Position numbers and translations under genes: made by a program. Below are positions 30,763 to 40,877 of a stretch of DNA of 64,000 bases, one piece after another. How positions within the stretch are numbered: position 1 is the first letter of the stretch; the number at the start of each line of letters is the position of its first letter. The notes below the pieces were generated by a model. The model was not told the origin of the DNA. It saw nothing but the letters and a program-made list of their open reading frames with translations, and did no database searches. Source of the stretch: Enterococcus termitis (GTDB lineage: Bacteria; Bacillota; Bacilli; Lactobacillales; Enterococcaceae); assembly GCF_001730305.1 (NCBI RefSeq), contig NZ_MIJY01000046.1, positions 160,080 through 224,079 on the forward strand, read 5' to 3'.

Positions 30763-33009
30763 ATGGAGCAATGGAAAGGCTTTAAAGGCGACAAATGGAA
30801 AAAATCGGTAGATACACGTGATTTCATCCAAAGAAACTATACTGAATACACAGGTGATGATTCTTTCCTAGAACCAATCGCACCAAGCACAGACAAATTA
30901 TGGACAAAATTACAGGAATTATTTGAAGTACAACACGAGAAAAATGGTGTGTACGACATGGATAATAACATTCCTGCAACAATCACTTCTCATGAACCTG
31001 GCTACTTGATTAAAGAAGAAGAAACAATCGTAGGTCTACAAACTGACGTACCATTGAAACAAGCATTCATGCCATTTGGCGGTATCAACATGGCAAACAA
31101 CTCTCTAACTTCAAATGGTTACGAAGTAGACGCTGAAATGTCTAAAATCTTTACAGAGTGGAGAAAAACACACAACCAAGGTGTTTTCGATGCTTACACA
31201 CCAGAAATGAGATCAGCTCGTAAAAACAAAATCATCACAGGTCTTCCAGATGCTTATGGTCGTGGCCGTATCATCGGTGACTATCGTCGTATCGCTTTAT
31301 ACGGTATGGACTTCTTGATTGCTGAGAAGAAAAAAGATTTAAGCAACACTGGTAACAAAGTCATGACTGACGATGTTATCCGTTTAAGAGAAGAAATCTC
31401 TGAACAAATCAGAGCGATGGCTGATCTTAAAGAAATGGCTTCAACATACGGTTTTGATATTTCTAAACCAGCTGAAAATGCAAAAGAAGCTATCCAATGG
31501 TTATACTTCGGTTATCTTGGTGCAATCAAATCACAAAATGGTGCTGCTATGTCTATCGGACGTATCTCAGCATTCCTAGATATCTACATCCAACGTGATT
31601 TAGAAGCTGGATTGATCACAGAATTTGAAGCACAAGAAATGATCGATCACTTGATTATGAAACTACGTATGGTTAAATTTGCCCGTACACCTGAGTACAA
31701 CCAATTATTCTCTGGTTACCCAATCTGGGCAACATTATCAATCGCTGGTATGGGCTTAGATGGACGCTCATTAGTAACTAAGAACGATTTCCGTATCTTA
31801 CACACTTTAACAAACATGGGACCATCTCCAGAACCAAACTTGACTGTATTGTACTCATCTCATTTACCAGTAGGATTCAGAACTTTTGCATCTAAAATCG
31901 CAAAACAAAGTTCTTCAATCCAATTTGAAAATGACGATTTACTACGTGCTAACTGGGGATCAGATGACTGCGCGATCGCATGTTGTGTATCTGCAACAGT
32001 GATGGGTAAAGACATGCAGTTCTTCGGTGCTCGTGCCAACTTAGCAAAAGCTGTTCTTTATGCAATCAACGGTGGGGTAGACGAAAAAACGAAAATGCAA
32101 GTAGCTCCTAAATTCCGTCCAATGACTGGCGATACTTTAGACTACAACGAATTTATCGATCGTTACAAAGATATCATGGACTGGTTAGCTGAATTGTATG
32201 TAAATACATTGAACGTTATCCACTACATGCATGATAAATACTCTTATGAAGCTGCTCAATTAGCTTTCATGGAAAGCAACTTACAACGTACATTCGCTAC
32301 TGGTATTGCAGGGATTTCACATGCTGCTGACTCAGTAATGGCCATCAAACATGGTAATGTACAAGTAATCCGTGACGAAGACGGATTAGCAATCGACTAC
32401 GTTCCTCAAAATGAGTTCCCAACTTATGGTAACGACAATGAAGAAGCAGATGCGATGGCTAACTGGATTCTTGAATACTTCATGACACAAATCAGACGTC
32501 AACATACGTACCGTAACGCTAAACCTACAACTTCATTGTTAACAATCACTTCTAATGTTGTTTACGGAAAAGCAACTGGTAACTTACCAGATGGACGTCG
32601 TGCAGGTAAACCATTGGCACCAGGTGCTAACCCAAGTTACCAAGATGGTAAATTCTTAGGTGAGAAAAATGGACTTTTAGCATCACTTAACTCAACTGCT
32701 AGATTAGAGTACACAAGTGCATTAGATGGAATTTCTAATACACAAACAATCAACCCTAATGGTTTAGGTAAAGATGATGAAACAAGAATCGATAACTTAC
32801 GTAACGTAATGGACGGCTACTTTGATAAAGGCGGCTACCACTTGAACGTTAACGTGTTCACAAACGAATTATTATTAGATGCACAAGCACATCCAGAAAA
32901 ATACCCTAACTTAACAATCCGTGTATCTGGATATGCCGTGAAATTCCGTGACTTAACTCCTGAGCAACAAGCAGATGTTATTTCTAGAACTTCACATGAC
33001 AGACTGTAA
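30763..33009 (+). CDS. pflB: Formate C-acetyltransferase (pyruvate formate-lyase)
   Basis: A 748-residue glycyl-radical enzyme that splits pyruvate with CoA into acetyl-CoA and formate in anaerobic mixed-acid fermentation. The catalytic Cys407-Cys408 pair is in [12 protein letters not shown], and the radical Gly723 is in [17 protein letters not shown]. Codon choice is strongly biased to A/U-poor wobble C forms compared with neighbours, as expected for a highly expressed gene. pflA follows after a 67-bp gap with a hairpin. Confidence 0.98.
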   Translation: MEQWKGFKGDKWKKSVDTRDFIQRNYTEYTGDDSFLEPIAPSTDKLWTKLQELFEVQHEKNGVYDMDNNIPATITSHEPGYLIKEEETIVGLQTDVPLKQAFMPFGGINMANNSLTSNGYEVDAEMSKIFTEWRKTHNQGVFDAYTPEMRSARKNKIITGLPDAYGRGRIIGDYRRIALYGMDFLIAEKKKDLSNTGNKVMTDDVIRLREEISEQIRAMADLKEMASTYGFDISKPAENAKEAIQWLYFGYLGAIKSQNGAAMSIGRISAFLDIYIQRDLEAGLITEFEAQEMIDHLIMKLRMVKFARTPEYNQLFSGYPIWATLSIAGMGLDGRSLVTKNDFRILHTLTNMGPSPEPNLTVLYSSHLPVGFRTFASKIAKQSSSIQFENDDLLRANWGSDDCAIACCVSATVMGKDMQFFGARANLAKAVLYAINGGVDEKTKMQVAPKFRPMTGDTLDYNEFIDRYKDIMDWLAELYVNTLNVIHYMHDKYSYEAAQLAFMESNLQRTFATGIAGISHAADSVMAIKHGNVQVIRDEDGLAIDYVPQNEFPTYGNDNEEADAMANWILEYFMTQIRRQHTYRNAKPTTSLLTITSNVVYGKATGNLPDGRRAGKPLAPGANPSYQDGKFLGEKNGLLASLNSTARLEYTSALDGISNTQTINPNGLGKDDETRIDNLRNVMDGYFDKGGYHLNVNVFTNELLLDAQAHPEKYPNLTIRVSGYAVKFRDLTPEQQADVISRTSHDRL

Positions 33010-33022
33010 GAACATAAAATTG

Positions 33023-33051
33023 AAGGGGTGACCTCGTGTCATCCCTTTTTT
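33023..33051 (+). terminator. Hairpin with T run between pflB and pflA
   Basis: GGGGTGAC/GTGTCATCCC with a 3-nt loop, followed by TTTTTT. It looks like a terminator placed inside the operon and would lower pflA expression relative to pflB. Confidence 0.7.
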
Positions 33052-33076
33052 CTAAAAGAAGAAATGAGGAATCAAA

Positions 33077-33841
33077 ATGACGACACCTGTGATCGGTAGA
33101 ATTCACTCTACAGAAAATTTTGGAACCGTTGACGGACCTGGAGTTCGCTTCATCGTATTTACACAAGGGTGCCGCATGCGTTGCCAATTTTGCCACAACC
33201 CTGATACATGGAAAATCGGTTCTGGCGGCCGTGAAGTAACGACTGATGAAGTTTTAGATGAAGCCATCAAATATCGTTCTTACTGGGGAGAGAAGGGCGG
33301 CATCACTGTGAGTGGTGGCGAACCTTTACTACAGTTAGAATTTTTAACTGACCTATTTAAAAAAGCTAAAGAAAAAGGCATACATACAACGATCGATACT
33401 TGCGGAAAACCATTTACAAGAGAAGAACCATTTTTCAGCCAATTTCAAGAATTAATGAACTATACTGATCTGCTATTGTTTGATATCAAACATATCGATA
33501 ATGAACAACACAAATTATTGACTTCCTTAGGAAACGAAAATATTTTGGAAATGGCTCAGTATCTTTCCGAAATCGGCAAGCCGGTTTGGATCAGACATGT
33601 CTTAGTTCCTGAGCGCAGCGATTATGATGAGTACTTAGTTCGCTTGGATACATTTATCAAAACACTTAAAAATGTAGATAAAGTAGAAGTATTACCTTAT
33701 CATACAATGGGAAAATACAAGTGGGATGAACTAGGTTTGGAGTATCCTTTACAAGGAATCGAACCACCAACAGAAGATCGTGTAACGAATGCGAAAAAAC
33801 TATTACATGTTGCAGATTACAACGGCTACATGGCAAGATAA
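33077..33841 (+). CDS. pflA: Pyruvate formate-lyase-activating enzyme
   Basis: A 254-residue radical SAM protein. Cys32, Cys36 and Cys39 in GCRMRCQFCHNPDTW bind the 4Fe-4S cluster; TVSGGEPLLQ contacts SAM. It generates the glycyl radical on PflB. It has its own AGGA ribosome site and ends at a terminator at 33847-33893. Confidence 0.97.
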   Translation: MTTPVIGRIHSTENFGTVDGPGVRFIVFTQGCRMRCQFCHNPDTWKIGSGGREVTTDEVLDEAIKYRSYWGEKGGITVSGGEPLLQLEFLTDLFKKAKEKGIHTTIDTCGKPFTREEPFFSQFQELMNYTDLLLFDIKHIDNEQHKLLTSLGNENILEMAQYLSEIGKPVWIRHVLVPERSDYDEYLVRLDTFIKTLKNVDKVEVLPYHTMGKYKWDELGLEYPLQGIEPPTEDRVTNAKKLLHVADYNGYMAR

Positions 33842-33846
33842 TCCTT

Positions 33847-33893
33847 AAAAATAGAAAAGTCCAGCAAATATTGTTGTTTCTTTTCTATTTTTT
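33847..33893 (+). terminator. Terminator after pflA
   Basis: AAAATAGAAAAG and CTTTTCTATTTT arms followed by T residues. Confidence 0.8.
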
Positions 33894-33937
33894 GTTATTA
33901 TTAATAAGGAAGAAAAAAGAAGGAGTGAACCTTTATT

Positions 33938-34864
33938 ATGTCAAAAATTCTTGTTTTTGGACACCAAAATCCTGATACTGATGCAATCGGGGCAGCGATT
34001 AGTTTTGCATATTTACAAAAAGAGCTTGGAAAAGATACAGAAGCAGTAGCTTTAGGTACGCCTAGCGAAGAAACACAATACGCACTTGATTATTTTCATG
34101 TGGAAGCGCCACGTGTGGTAGAAAGCGCAGCAGCAGAGACGAACCAAGTCATGCTTGTCGATCATAATGAATTTCAGCAAAGTATATCAGATATTGCTGA
34201 TATGACGATTTTAGCAGTTGTGGATCATCATCGTATCGCTAACTTTGAAACGGCTGATCCATTGTATTATCGTGCGGAACCAGTTGGTTGTACGAGTACG
34301 ATCGTATTAAAATTGTTTAAAGAAAACAACGTGGTCATCCCTAAACAAATAGCAGGAATGATGGTATCTGCGATTATTTCTGATACATTACTATTTAAAT
34401 CACCAACTTGTACCCAAGATGATATCGATGCTGCTCATGAACTAGCTGAGATCGCTGAAATCAATCTAGAGGAGTATGGCTTAGATATGTTAAAAGCTGG
34501 TACGAACCTAAGTAATAAAGCTGCCGAAGTATTACTAGATTTAGATGCTAAAAGCTTCCCTATGGGCGCTAAAAACGTGCGTATTGCACAAGTCAACACA
34601 GTTGACCTAGAAGAAGTTTTGAGCCGCCAAGATGAGCTGGAAACGGCTATGAAGAATGAGAATGCTTCAAACGGCTATGATCTATTTGTTCTGATCATCA
34701 CAGACATTTTAAACAGTGATTCTGAATTAATAGTGATCGGAGATTCTTTAGACAAAGTTGAGTCTGCTTTCAATGTAAAACTAACGAATAACCGCGCTTT
34801 CTTAAATGGCGTAGTTTCACGTAAAAAGCAAATCGTTCCTCAATTAACTGAAGTATTCGGCTAA
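33938..34864 (+). CDS. ppaC: Manganese-dependent inorganic pyrophosphatase
   Basis: A 308-residue family II pyrophosphatase of the DHH superfamily: [14 protein letters not shown] at the start, LVDHNE, the DHH motif [10 protein letters not shown], and the C-terminal substrate-binding [10 protein letters not shown]. It hydrolyses pyrophosphate from biosynthetic reactions. It stands alone between two terminators. Confidence 0.97.
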   Translation: MSKILVFGHQNPDTDAIGAAISFAYLQKELGKDTEAVALGTPSEETQYALDYFHVEAPRVVESAAAETNQVMLVDHNEFQQSISDIADMTILAVVDHHRIANFETADPLYYRAEPVGCTSTIVLKLFKENNVVIPKQIAGMMVSAIISDTLLFKSPTCTQDDIDAAHELAEIAEINLEEYGLDMLKAGTNLSNKAAEVLLDLDAKSFPMGAKNVRIAQVNTVDLEEVLSRQDELETAMKNENASNGYDLFVLIITDILNSDSELIVIGDSLDKVESAFNVKLTNNRAFLNGVVSRKKQIVPQLTEVFG

Positions 34865-34877
34865 GCTGAACATGTAG

Positions 34878-34918
34878 GAAAACTGTAGATGGCTTTAAGA
34901 GCTGTCTGCAGTTTTTCC
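34878..34918 (+). terminator. Terminator after ppaC
   Basis: GGAAAACTGTAGA and TCTGCAGTTTTTCC arms with an inner GCT/AGC pair. It lies between ppaC and the DUF1803 gene. Confidence 0.7.
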
Positions 34919-34945
34919 TATTATAAACGAAAGAAAGTGTGGATT

Positions 34946-35875
34946 ATGCGTTTGGATAAGATAACGTACTATTTTAGAGGAGAACATACGAAAGAGATAA
35001 ATAAGCTTTTATCAGAGCCTTTGTTCAAGCAAATTATGAATTATCTTTTTGAACAACGAGACCAAGAAATAATTTTGCGTCAACTGAAAGCAGCAATACC
35101 AACAACCCAAAATTTAGAACTACTATTGGATCAAATGATTGCTTACGGTTTGATCAAACGGGAAAATCGGCGCTACTCATTGTCGATCCCGATATTTAGT
35201 CGAACTGAGGCACTAAAAATACCAGATACGATTTACACTGCATTAGATAAATTAGTGAAAGAAATAGATAGTGACGCATTGATCTTTGGTGAAGTATTGT
35301 GGCCTGCATTCTTTGAAGATGAGGACACGCACTATTTTTTTGGTGTGGAGAATCAGGACGAAGCACTAAGCTTTGTGAACAAGGTGACTTCTGGTAATGA
35401 TGAATTACAATTTATTTCTTTGCATTCCGATACAGCTAGCCCGCTTGCGTTAGCTGATTATTTTTCATTACTTAAGACAAATTCCTCTCTTCCTAAGACA
35501 TTTAAACCACTTGAACAGTCGATTGGCGATGTAGATATCGATTATTTTGTTGCGCAAGTTCAAAAAATCATTCGATCTATCCGAAGAGTAAAAACAAAAC
35601 AGCTTAAAAGGAATATTTTTCAAGAAGCATTGGTGATTACGGAGGATCTAGTCAAAACAGAAGAAGGAGCCTACAAACTAGTTTCACCAATCATTCAAAA
35701 GGACACTCTGGCGATAGAAGAAGAGAAATTTACACGTATTAAAATGATGTTGATTCAACTTTGGCAGGAGATCGAGGATAAAAATCAACGAGTATTTATG
35801 AAAAAGCAGTTGTATAACCAACTTTTTCATAAATATCTAGCTGAAAAAGAAATGTTACACTATTTTAAAAAGTAG
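34946..35875 (+). CDS. DUF1803 domain-containing protein
   Basis: A 309-residue cytosolic protein matching the DUF1803 family seen in enterococci and streptococci (opening RLDKITYYFRGEHTKEINKL). No catalytic motif is visible and no function is known. The ATG at 34946 is chosen; an in-frame ATG at 34889 lies inside the ppaC terminator and would give an unlikely start. The ribosome site is weak (GAAAG). Confidence 0.8.
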   Translation: MRLDKITYYFRGEHTKEINKLLSEPLFKQIMNYLFEQRDQEIILRQLKAAIPTTQNLELLLDQMIAYGLIKRENRRYSLSIPIFSRTEALKIPDTIYTALDKLVKEIDSDALIFGEVLWPAFFEDEDTHYFFGVENQDEALSFVNKVTSGNDELQFISLHSDTASPLALADYFSLLKTNSSLPKTFKPLEQSIGDVDIDYFVAQVQKIIRSIRRVKTKQLKRNIFQEALVITEDLVKTEEGAYKLVSPIIQKDTLAIEEEKFTRIKMMLIQLWQEIEDKNQRVFMKKQLYNQLFHKYLAEKEMLHYFKK

Positions 35876-35918
35876 ATAGGTTCCCATAATTTTATTATGT
35901 AAACTAGATTCAGAATTA

Positions 35919-35956
35919 AAAAATCAACTCCTGAAAAATACAGCAGTTGATTTTTT
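35919..35956. terminator. Terminator between the DUF1803 and UPF0316 genes
   Basis: AAAAATCAACT and AGTTGATTTTTT arms. The genes converge here, so it can serve both. Confidence 0.85.
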
Positions 35957-35958
35957 AT

Positions 35959-36492
35959 CTAATTATTTCGTTTTCGAACTTTTTTAGTCCAAAAGCCGCC
36001 GGAAATAAATTTTGGCTCATAAGAGATAATAAAAGCTCTAGGTTCCTTTTCATTGATTAGCTTGTACAAACTTCTTTCGTTTTTTCTGGGAGAAAGGATT
36101 TCAAGGATCATCCGTTCACCTTCACGACCTGAACCGAAGCTTTGCGTCACTCCGTAACCATGCTCCCTCAAAATCTCCGGTAAATTCAATTGCTCCGTAG
36201 ATGAGGGGAGGATCGCGGTTACCATAATATAGCCCAAAGCCAAATAGTCCTCGATTTTAATGCCTACACTGATGCCGACTGCATAACCAAGTGCGTACAC
36301 AATCAAATTGATAGGCTCATCGAGACGATTCAAGACCATACTTAGTCCTAGAACATAAATAGTAATCTCCGCCATACTAACAAGTGGAGCGATCAAGCGA
36401 TAGCCTTTCATCGTTAACATGAATCTGATCGTATTTAATGTGATATACGAAAAATTTACTACAAAAATCGTTACGAGCATTTTTACATCCAT
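35959..36492 (-). CDS. UPF0316 (DUF2179) membrane protein
   Basis: A 177-residue protein with three N-terminal membrane helices (about residues 5-23, 31-53 and 62-80) and a cytosolic DUF2179 domain rich in beta strands. It matches the UPF0316/YebE family. DUF2179 domains bind small ligands in related membrane proteins; the role here is unknown. AGAGGA precedes the ATG. Confidence 0.87.
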   Translation of the reverse strand: MDVKMLVTIFVVNFSYITLNTIRFMLTMKGYRLIAPLVSMAEITIYVLGLSMVLNRLDEPINLIVYALGYAVGISVGIKIEDYLALGYIMVTAILPSSTEQLNLPEILREHGYGVTQSFGSGREGERMILEILSPRKNERSLYKLINEKEPRAFIISYEPKFISGGFWTKKVRKRNN

Positions 36493-36628
36493 TGCAGCTA
36501 ATTCCTCTTTTCCATTAAAGATATCAGCATATTATAGTACAAGAACATCAGAATTTAAATAGAAATACTAAAACAAATTGAAAAAACAAGGATTAAATTT
36601 TTAAAAATACAATAAAAAATGATATATG

Positions 36629-36657
36629 TTGGAGAGATCACAACTTTTTGCTATAAT
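36629..36657 (+). promoter_or_regulatory. Promoter of cls
   Basis: TTGGAG (36629-36634) and a perfect TATAAT (36652-36657) with a 17-bp spacer, 38 bp before the cls start. Confidence 0.7.
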
Positions 36658-36694
36658 CAGTATATTATGTAATTTAAGGGAGAAATGAACGTAG

Positions 36695-38155
36695 ATGAGA
36701 ATTTTTATCCTCATAGTTGTGGGTTTATTGTTGTTGAATACGACTGCCGCACTTATCACTGTATTTAGAAAACAGCGGAGCATATCTAGTGTTCTTGCAT
36801 GGATCATGACATTATTATTTTTACCAGGTATTGGCTTTATTATTTATCTTTTTTGCGGAAGAGGAATCGATGGTCAAAAGGTTTTCAAGTTGACTGATTA
36901 TGACAGAGAAAAAATAACAGACATCAAAAAAATGGTGGATGAGGACAACTTAAAAGCAGATAGCGGGTTAGATATAAACCTGTTGACCGATGCACGTGTA
37001 CTTAATCGGTATTTTAGAAACATGGATGCCTCGCCATTAAGTAAACGCAACAGCTTAAAAATTTATACAGATGGAAAAGAAAAATTCGCCGCATTGTTTG
37101 AAGATATTCGTCAGGCAAAAGAAACGGTTCACGTAGAATATTATTCTTTTTTCAATGATAAAATTGGTGGAGAGTTTCTTAGTCTTTTAGAAGAGAAGGT
37201 TAAAGAAGGGGTAGAAGTCTATTTGATTTATGACCCATGGGGATCACCAGGAGCAAATAAGAAATTTTTCGCTTCTTTTGTAGCTGCTGGAGGGAACGTT
37301 GCTCCTTTTATCACTTCCAAAAATATGATCAGTAAAACTCGTTTAAATTACCACTTGCATCGTAAAATTGTTGTAATTGACGGAAAAATGGGTTGGACAG
37401 GTGGTTTCAACGTAGGGGATCAGTATTTGGGAGAGAGTAAAAAATTTGGTTATTGGAGAGATACGCACATTCGTATTCTGGGTGCTTCAGTATTCTCGCT
37501 TCAAGAAATTTTTATTATGGATTGGAATGCTTCAGTATCAAATCCAGATCATAAAATGGACTATTTAGAAAAATATTTCCAGCTTTCTGAAGATAGTCAG
37601 CTGGAAGATCTATCTTTACAAATCGTTTCAGACGGACCTGATACAGAAGAAGAGATCTTAAAAAGTGGGTTTATCAAGATGATTTTAGCTGCTGAAAAAT
37701 CAGTTTGGATCCAAACGCCGTATTTGATCCCAGATGATAGTATGATCAATGCACTCTTGATTGCAGTACGTTCTGGAATTGATGTTCGTATCATGATCCC
37801 TTGTATGCCTGATCACCCATTTATTTATCGTGCAACACAATACTATGCGAACTACTTGCATAAACGTGGCGTCAAAATCTATATGTATCAGCATGGTTTT
37901 TTACATGCGAAAACGATGATTATCGATAATGAAATCTGTATGGTAGGTACCACTAATCAAGATATTCGCAGTTATGCGTTGAATTTTGAAGTTAGTACAT
38001 TTATTTACGATACAAAATTTGCTTGGAAATTATCACAACTATTCAAAAATGACATTGAAGAAAGCATTTTGTTGACCGATAAAATGATTCAGGATCAATC
38101 TCATTGGTTACGATTTAAACAAAATTTTTCACGGCTATTATCACCGATATTATAA
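36695..38155 (+). CDS. cls: Cardiolipin synthase
   Basis: A 486-residue phospholipase-D-family enzyme with two N-terminal membrane helices (about residues 2-20 and 33-52). The two catalytic HKD motifs are HLHRKIVVIDGKMGWTGG and HAKTMIIDNEICMVGTTN. It joins two phosphatidylglycerols into cardiolipin. The ribosome site is AAGGGAG. It ends at a strong terminator. Confidence 0.96.
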   Translation: MRIFILIVVGLLLLNTTAALITVFRKQRSISSVLAWIMTLLFLPGIGFIIYLFCGRGIDGQKVFKLTDYDREKITDIKKMVDEDNLKADSGLDINLLTDARVLNRYFRNMDASPLSKRNSLKIYTDGKEKFAALFEDIRQAKETVHVEYYSFFNDKIGGEFLSLLEEKVKEGVEVYLIYDPWGSPGANKKFFASFVAAGGNVAPFITSKNMISKTRLNYHLHRKIVVIDGKMGWTGGFNVGDQYLGESKKFGYWRDTHIRILGASVFSLQEIFIMDWNASVSNPDHKMDYLEKYFQLSEDSQLEDLSLQIVSDGPDTEEEILKSGFIKMILAAEKSVWIQTPYLIPDDSMINALLIAVRSGIDVRIMIPCMPDHPFIYRATQYYANYLHKRGVKIYMYQHGFLHAKTMIIDNEICMVGTTNQDIRSYALNFEVSTFIYDTKFAWKLSQLFKNDIEESILLTDKMIQDQSHWLRFKQNFSRLLSPIL

Positions 38156-38172
38156 AAATAGGGCTTTATCCT

Positions 38173-38224
38173 AAATAGAGTATGCGATCTAAAGTAAAAT
38201 TACTTTAAGTCGCATACTCTATTT
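38173..38224. terminator. Strong terminator after cls
   Basis: AAATAGAGTATGCGA and TCGCATACTCTATTT arms plus the inner AAAGTA/TACTTT stem. It may also end the converging regulator gene's transcript. Confidence 0.9.
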
Positions 38225-38275
38225 ATGTTGAGCGGAATACATATACATGTGAATCAAAAGCATTTAATAATCAGT

Positions 38276-38875
38276 TTAAGAATCACTGTCTATTTCAATT
38301 ATACCTAGCTTAACGCCTTTAAGAACAGCAGAAATCGAGGAAAATACCTCTAATTTTTTGAAGATAGAATGTAAGTGATTGTTGATCGTTCTACGGCTTA
38401 AGGACAGTTTTTCTGCACTTTGAGATTGTGTGTTGCCATCTGCAAGTAATTGCAAAATTTCTCTTTCTTTTTCTGTTAGTGTCTTTTTTACCGGACATCG
38501 TTGCTTTTGAAAGAACGTACCTCTCACATAAACTAAATCTAAAATCTCAATCATTTTTTTCAAACTAATCGAATGAGAAACGAATGCATTTACACCATTG
38601 TTGATAGCGAAATTGCAATATTCATAACAATTTTTATCTGAAAGAAAGATGATTAATAATCTTGGAAATTGTTTCTTTAGCGTTTTTGTAGTACTAAAAC
38701 ACTTACTTACTTTTGAGCCAATGCCCATAACTAAGATATCAGGACAATCAGAATGAATAGACGTGAATAAGTCTTCAAAAGAATAAACACATCGAACTGA
38801 TGAAAATCTATCTTGTAGTGAATAGGTAAGACTATCTCCTAAAATTTCACTATGCAAAAAAAATAATATATTCAT
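38276..38875 (-). CDS. LuxR-type regulator with a degenerate receiver domain
   Basis: A 199-residue protein: an N-terminal CheY-like domain (about 1-115) and a C-terminal LuxR/GerE helix-turn-helix (LTEKEREILQLLADGNTQSQ, then SLSRRTINNHLHSIFKKLEV, about 132-190). The receiver lacks the phospho-accepting Asp (PDILVMGIGSK has Gly where LLD is expected), the acidic pair after beta-1 (LHSE) and the Lys near the end (VSHS). It is therefore probably not controlled by phosphorylation. It is divergent from the EPS cluster that begins at 39098, so it is the best candidate regulator of that cluster. Confidence 0.88.
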   Translation of the reverse strand: MNILFFLHSEILGDSLTYSLQDRFSSVRCVYSFEDLFTSIHSDCPDILVMGIGSKVSKCFSTTKTLKKQFPRLLIIFLSDKNCYEYCNFAINNGVNAFVSHSISLKKMIEILDLVYVRGTFFQKQRCPVKKTLTEKEREILQLLADGNTQSQSAEKLSLSRRTINNHLHSIFKKLEVFSSISAVLKGVKLGIIEIDSDS

Positions 38876-39023
38876 ACCTAATCCCTCACTTTATGCCAAT
38901 TTTGGCCTTGTTACTTTTGACGTAGTATAATATTTCGCACTTATATACCATATTAATATAAAAAAATTACAAATTAACCCGTTATAATCAATAGTAATCT
39001 ATATATAATATAAATTGCACTTT

Positions 39024-39053
39024 TTGCTCATTCGATAATAAAAAAGATATGAT
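39024..39053 (+). promoter_or_regulatory. Candidate promoter of the EPS cluster
   Basis: TTGCTC (39024-39029) and TATGAT (39048-39053) with an 18-bp spacer, 45 bp before the first EPS gene. The region 38876-39097 is very A/T rich and several other weak boxes exist. Confidence 0.4.
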
Positions 39054-39097
39054 AAGATACTGAAATAAAGAGAGTCAAATGAAGAGAGAGGGTTTTG

Positions 39098-39736
39098 ATG
39101 GGCAATAAAGTTGTTATTTTAAGAATATGGAGACTATTAAAAAAGAAGGTTCTTGTTATTTTGATCAGTATGCTTTTAGGCGGAATATTTTCCTACGTCA
39201 TTTCAACCTATTTTCTACAGAAAAAATACAGTTCCAGCATTCAAATCGTCTATGTTATTGAAAATACAGCTTTAAAAGACGAAGTAACAGCTAAAACGAC
39301 TCTTTTAAAAACCTACAAAAGGATGATGTATAGCAACATAAATCTAAAAGAGACTCAAGAAATTTTTATGAAAGAAACGGGACACTTACTCAGTCTGAAT
39401 ACTCTTAAAAACATGATTACGATTACCCAAGAGCAGGATGAATTACTGTTAACGATAAAGGTAGAAGCAACTTCTCCTGAAAATGCTGCGGTTCTGGCAG
39501 ATGGATTTGCACAATCATCTATAGCATTCATAAAAACAATCTATAATCCAACGGAGCAGCTAAAAATAGTTTCAAAAGCCCAAATAAATGAACAGAGTAT
39601 TTATCCCAAAGTAATCGTGAATACAACTGTAGGAGCGATAGTAGGATTTATATTCAGTGTGTCCATTCTATTTATTCAAGCACAATTTGTAGAAATACGA
39701 AAAAGGAGAGAGGCAACCCATGGAGTTCATCAATGA
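39098..39736 (+). CDS. Polysaccharide chain-length determinant (Wzz/CpsC-like)
   Basis: A 212-residue Wzz-domain protein with helices near residues 14-36 and 170-192 and an extracellular domain between. It has the Gram-positive form that lacks the kinase. Such proteins set polymer length and, in Firmicutes, normally activate a tyrosine kinase (CpsD). No kinase gene follows here. ATG 39098 follows GAGAGAGGG. The gene overlaps the next by 17 bp. Confidence 0.83.
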   Translation: MGNKVVILRIWRLLKKKVLVILISMLLGGIFSYVISTYFLQKKYSSSIQIVYVIENTALKDEVTAKTTLLKTYKRMMYSNINLKETQEIFMKETGHLLSLNTLKNMITITQEQDELLLTIKVEATSPENAAVLADGFAQSSIAFIKTIYNPTEQLKIVSKAQINEQSIYPKVIVNTTVGAIVGFIFSVSILFIQAQFVEIRKRREATHGVHQ

Positions 39737-40373
39737 ATATTCCCAGATTAGATGGAAAAGAAACAACACCTATACTTTTTTTAAGCGAATCATAGACATT
39801 TGCGGCAGCATAATCGGCATTATTATTTTTTCTCCCTTATTACTTGTAGTTGCAATTGCAATAAAACTGGAAGAGCCGTCAAGTCCAATTATTTATTCTC
39901 AATGGCGTATGGGAAAATACAGCCAAAAATTTAGAATGTATAAATTTCGTTCTATGTATGTGAACGCGGATGAACGATTACAGGAGATCAAACAATATAA
40001 CGAAAAGCAAAACAACATTATGTTTAAAATGAAAAATGATCCTAGGGTAACAAAGGTTGGTAAGGTGATTCGAAAACTAAGCTTAGATGAACTCCCTCAA
40101 TTTTTTAATGTTTTAAAAGGTGAAATGAGTTTAGTCGGACCACGACCGCCTTTGGAGCATGAAGTAGAACAGTATGATCCTTTTGATGTTCAAAGACTAT
40201 TAATAAAGCCTGGATGCACTGGCTTGTGGCAAGTTACAGGTAGAAATAATCTTACGTTTAAAGAAATGATCAAACTAGATGTTTACTATATTCAAAAACA
40301 ATCTCTTATTTTTGATTGCTACTTGATCATCAAAACAATAAAAGTGATGTTTTTGCCCAATGATGTGTATTAA
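39720..40373 (+). CDS. Priming undecaprenyl-phosphate sugar-1-phosphate transferase
   Basis: A 217-residue bacterial sugar transferase. One N-terminal hairpin-type membrane segment (about residues 25-48) is followed by the catalytic part with YKFRSMYVNADE, RKLSLDELPQFFNVLKGEMS (first 20 residues), LVGPRPPLE and PGCTGLWQVTGRN. It moves a sugar phosphate, often glucose or galactose, to undecaprenyl phosphate and so starts the repeat unit. It is the short form without the extra N-terminal helices of WbaP/CpsE. AAAGGAGAG precedes the ATG inside the wzz-like gene. Confidence 0.92.
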   Translation: MEFINEYSQIRWKRNNTYTFFKRIIDICGSIIGIIIFSPLLLVVAIAIKLEEPSSPIIYSQWRMGKYSQKFRMYKFRSMYVNADERLQEIKQYNEKQNNIMFKMKNDPRVTKVGKVIRKLSLDELPQFFNVLKGEMSLVGPRPPLEHEVEQYDPFDVQRLLIKPGCTGLWQVTGRNNLTFKEMIKLDVYYIQKQSLIFDCYLIIKTIKVMFLPNDVY

Positions 40374-40418
40374 CGCATTATTTTTTGGAATGAAAGAATT
40401 AAACTGGAGGAATTGACT

Positions 40419-40877
40419 ATGACAAAAAAAATTTGCTTTACGAGTTCTTCTGGAGGTCATTTAGAACAATTACTTATGTTGAAGCCCTTAATGAACAAAT
40501 ATGCCTGTTTTATAGTAACTGAAAAAACGGCCTATGAAGTAAATGTGTCATGCCGATCATATAAGCTGCTGCAAATAAATCGACGTGAGTTACTTTGGTT
40601 CATTTATTTACTATATAACTTGTATCTATCTGTGAAAATTATGGTAAAAGAAAAGCCAGATGTGATTATTTCCACGGGTGTGCTATCAACAATTCCTATT
40701 TGTTTAGTCGGAAAACTTTGCAGAAAAAAGATCATTTATATTGAATCCTTTGCTAAAACAACATCAAAAACGAAGACTGGACAGCTAATGTATTACATAG
40801 CAGATCGATTTTATATTCAATGGGAGTCTTTGCAAATGCTTTATCCAAAAGGAATCTATAAGGGGGGAATCTATTGA
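40419..40877 (+). CDS. Alg14-like subunit of a two-part glycosyltransferase
   Basis: A 152-residue protein resembling Alg14/CpsF: ICFTSSSGGHLEQLL at the start and a membrane-associated hydrophobic segment near residues 55-70. In this family it recruits the catalytic Alg13-like subunit to the membrane. ATG 40419 has GGAGG 8 bp upstream. The stop codon overlaps the next gene's TTG start by 4 bp. Confidence 0.87.
   Translation: MTKKICFTSSSGGHLEQLLMLKPLMNKYACFIVTEKTAYEVNVSCRSYKLLQINRRELLWFIYLLYNLYLSVKIMVKEKPDVIISTGVLSTIPICLVGKLCRKKIIYIESFAKTTSKTKTGQLMYYIADRFYIQWESLQMLYPKGIYKGGIY

Noticed and set aside
35895..35905. A second dif-like XerD arm, TTATGTAAACT, after the DUF1803 gene
   Set aside because: The left half fits a XerC arm poorly (about 6 of 11, and only with a 5-bp centre). 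The full dif is at 63866-63893.
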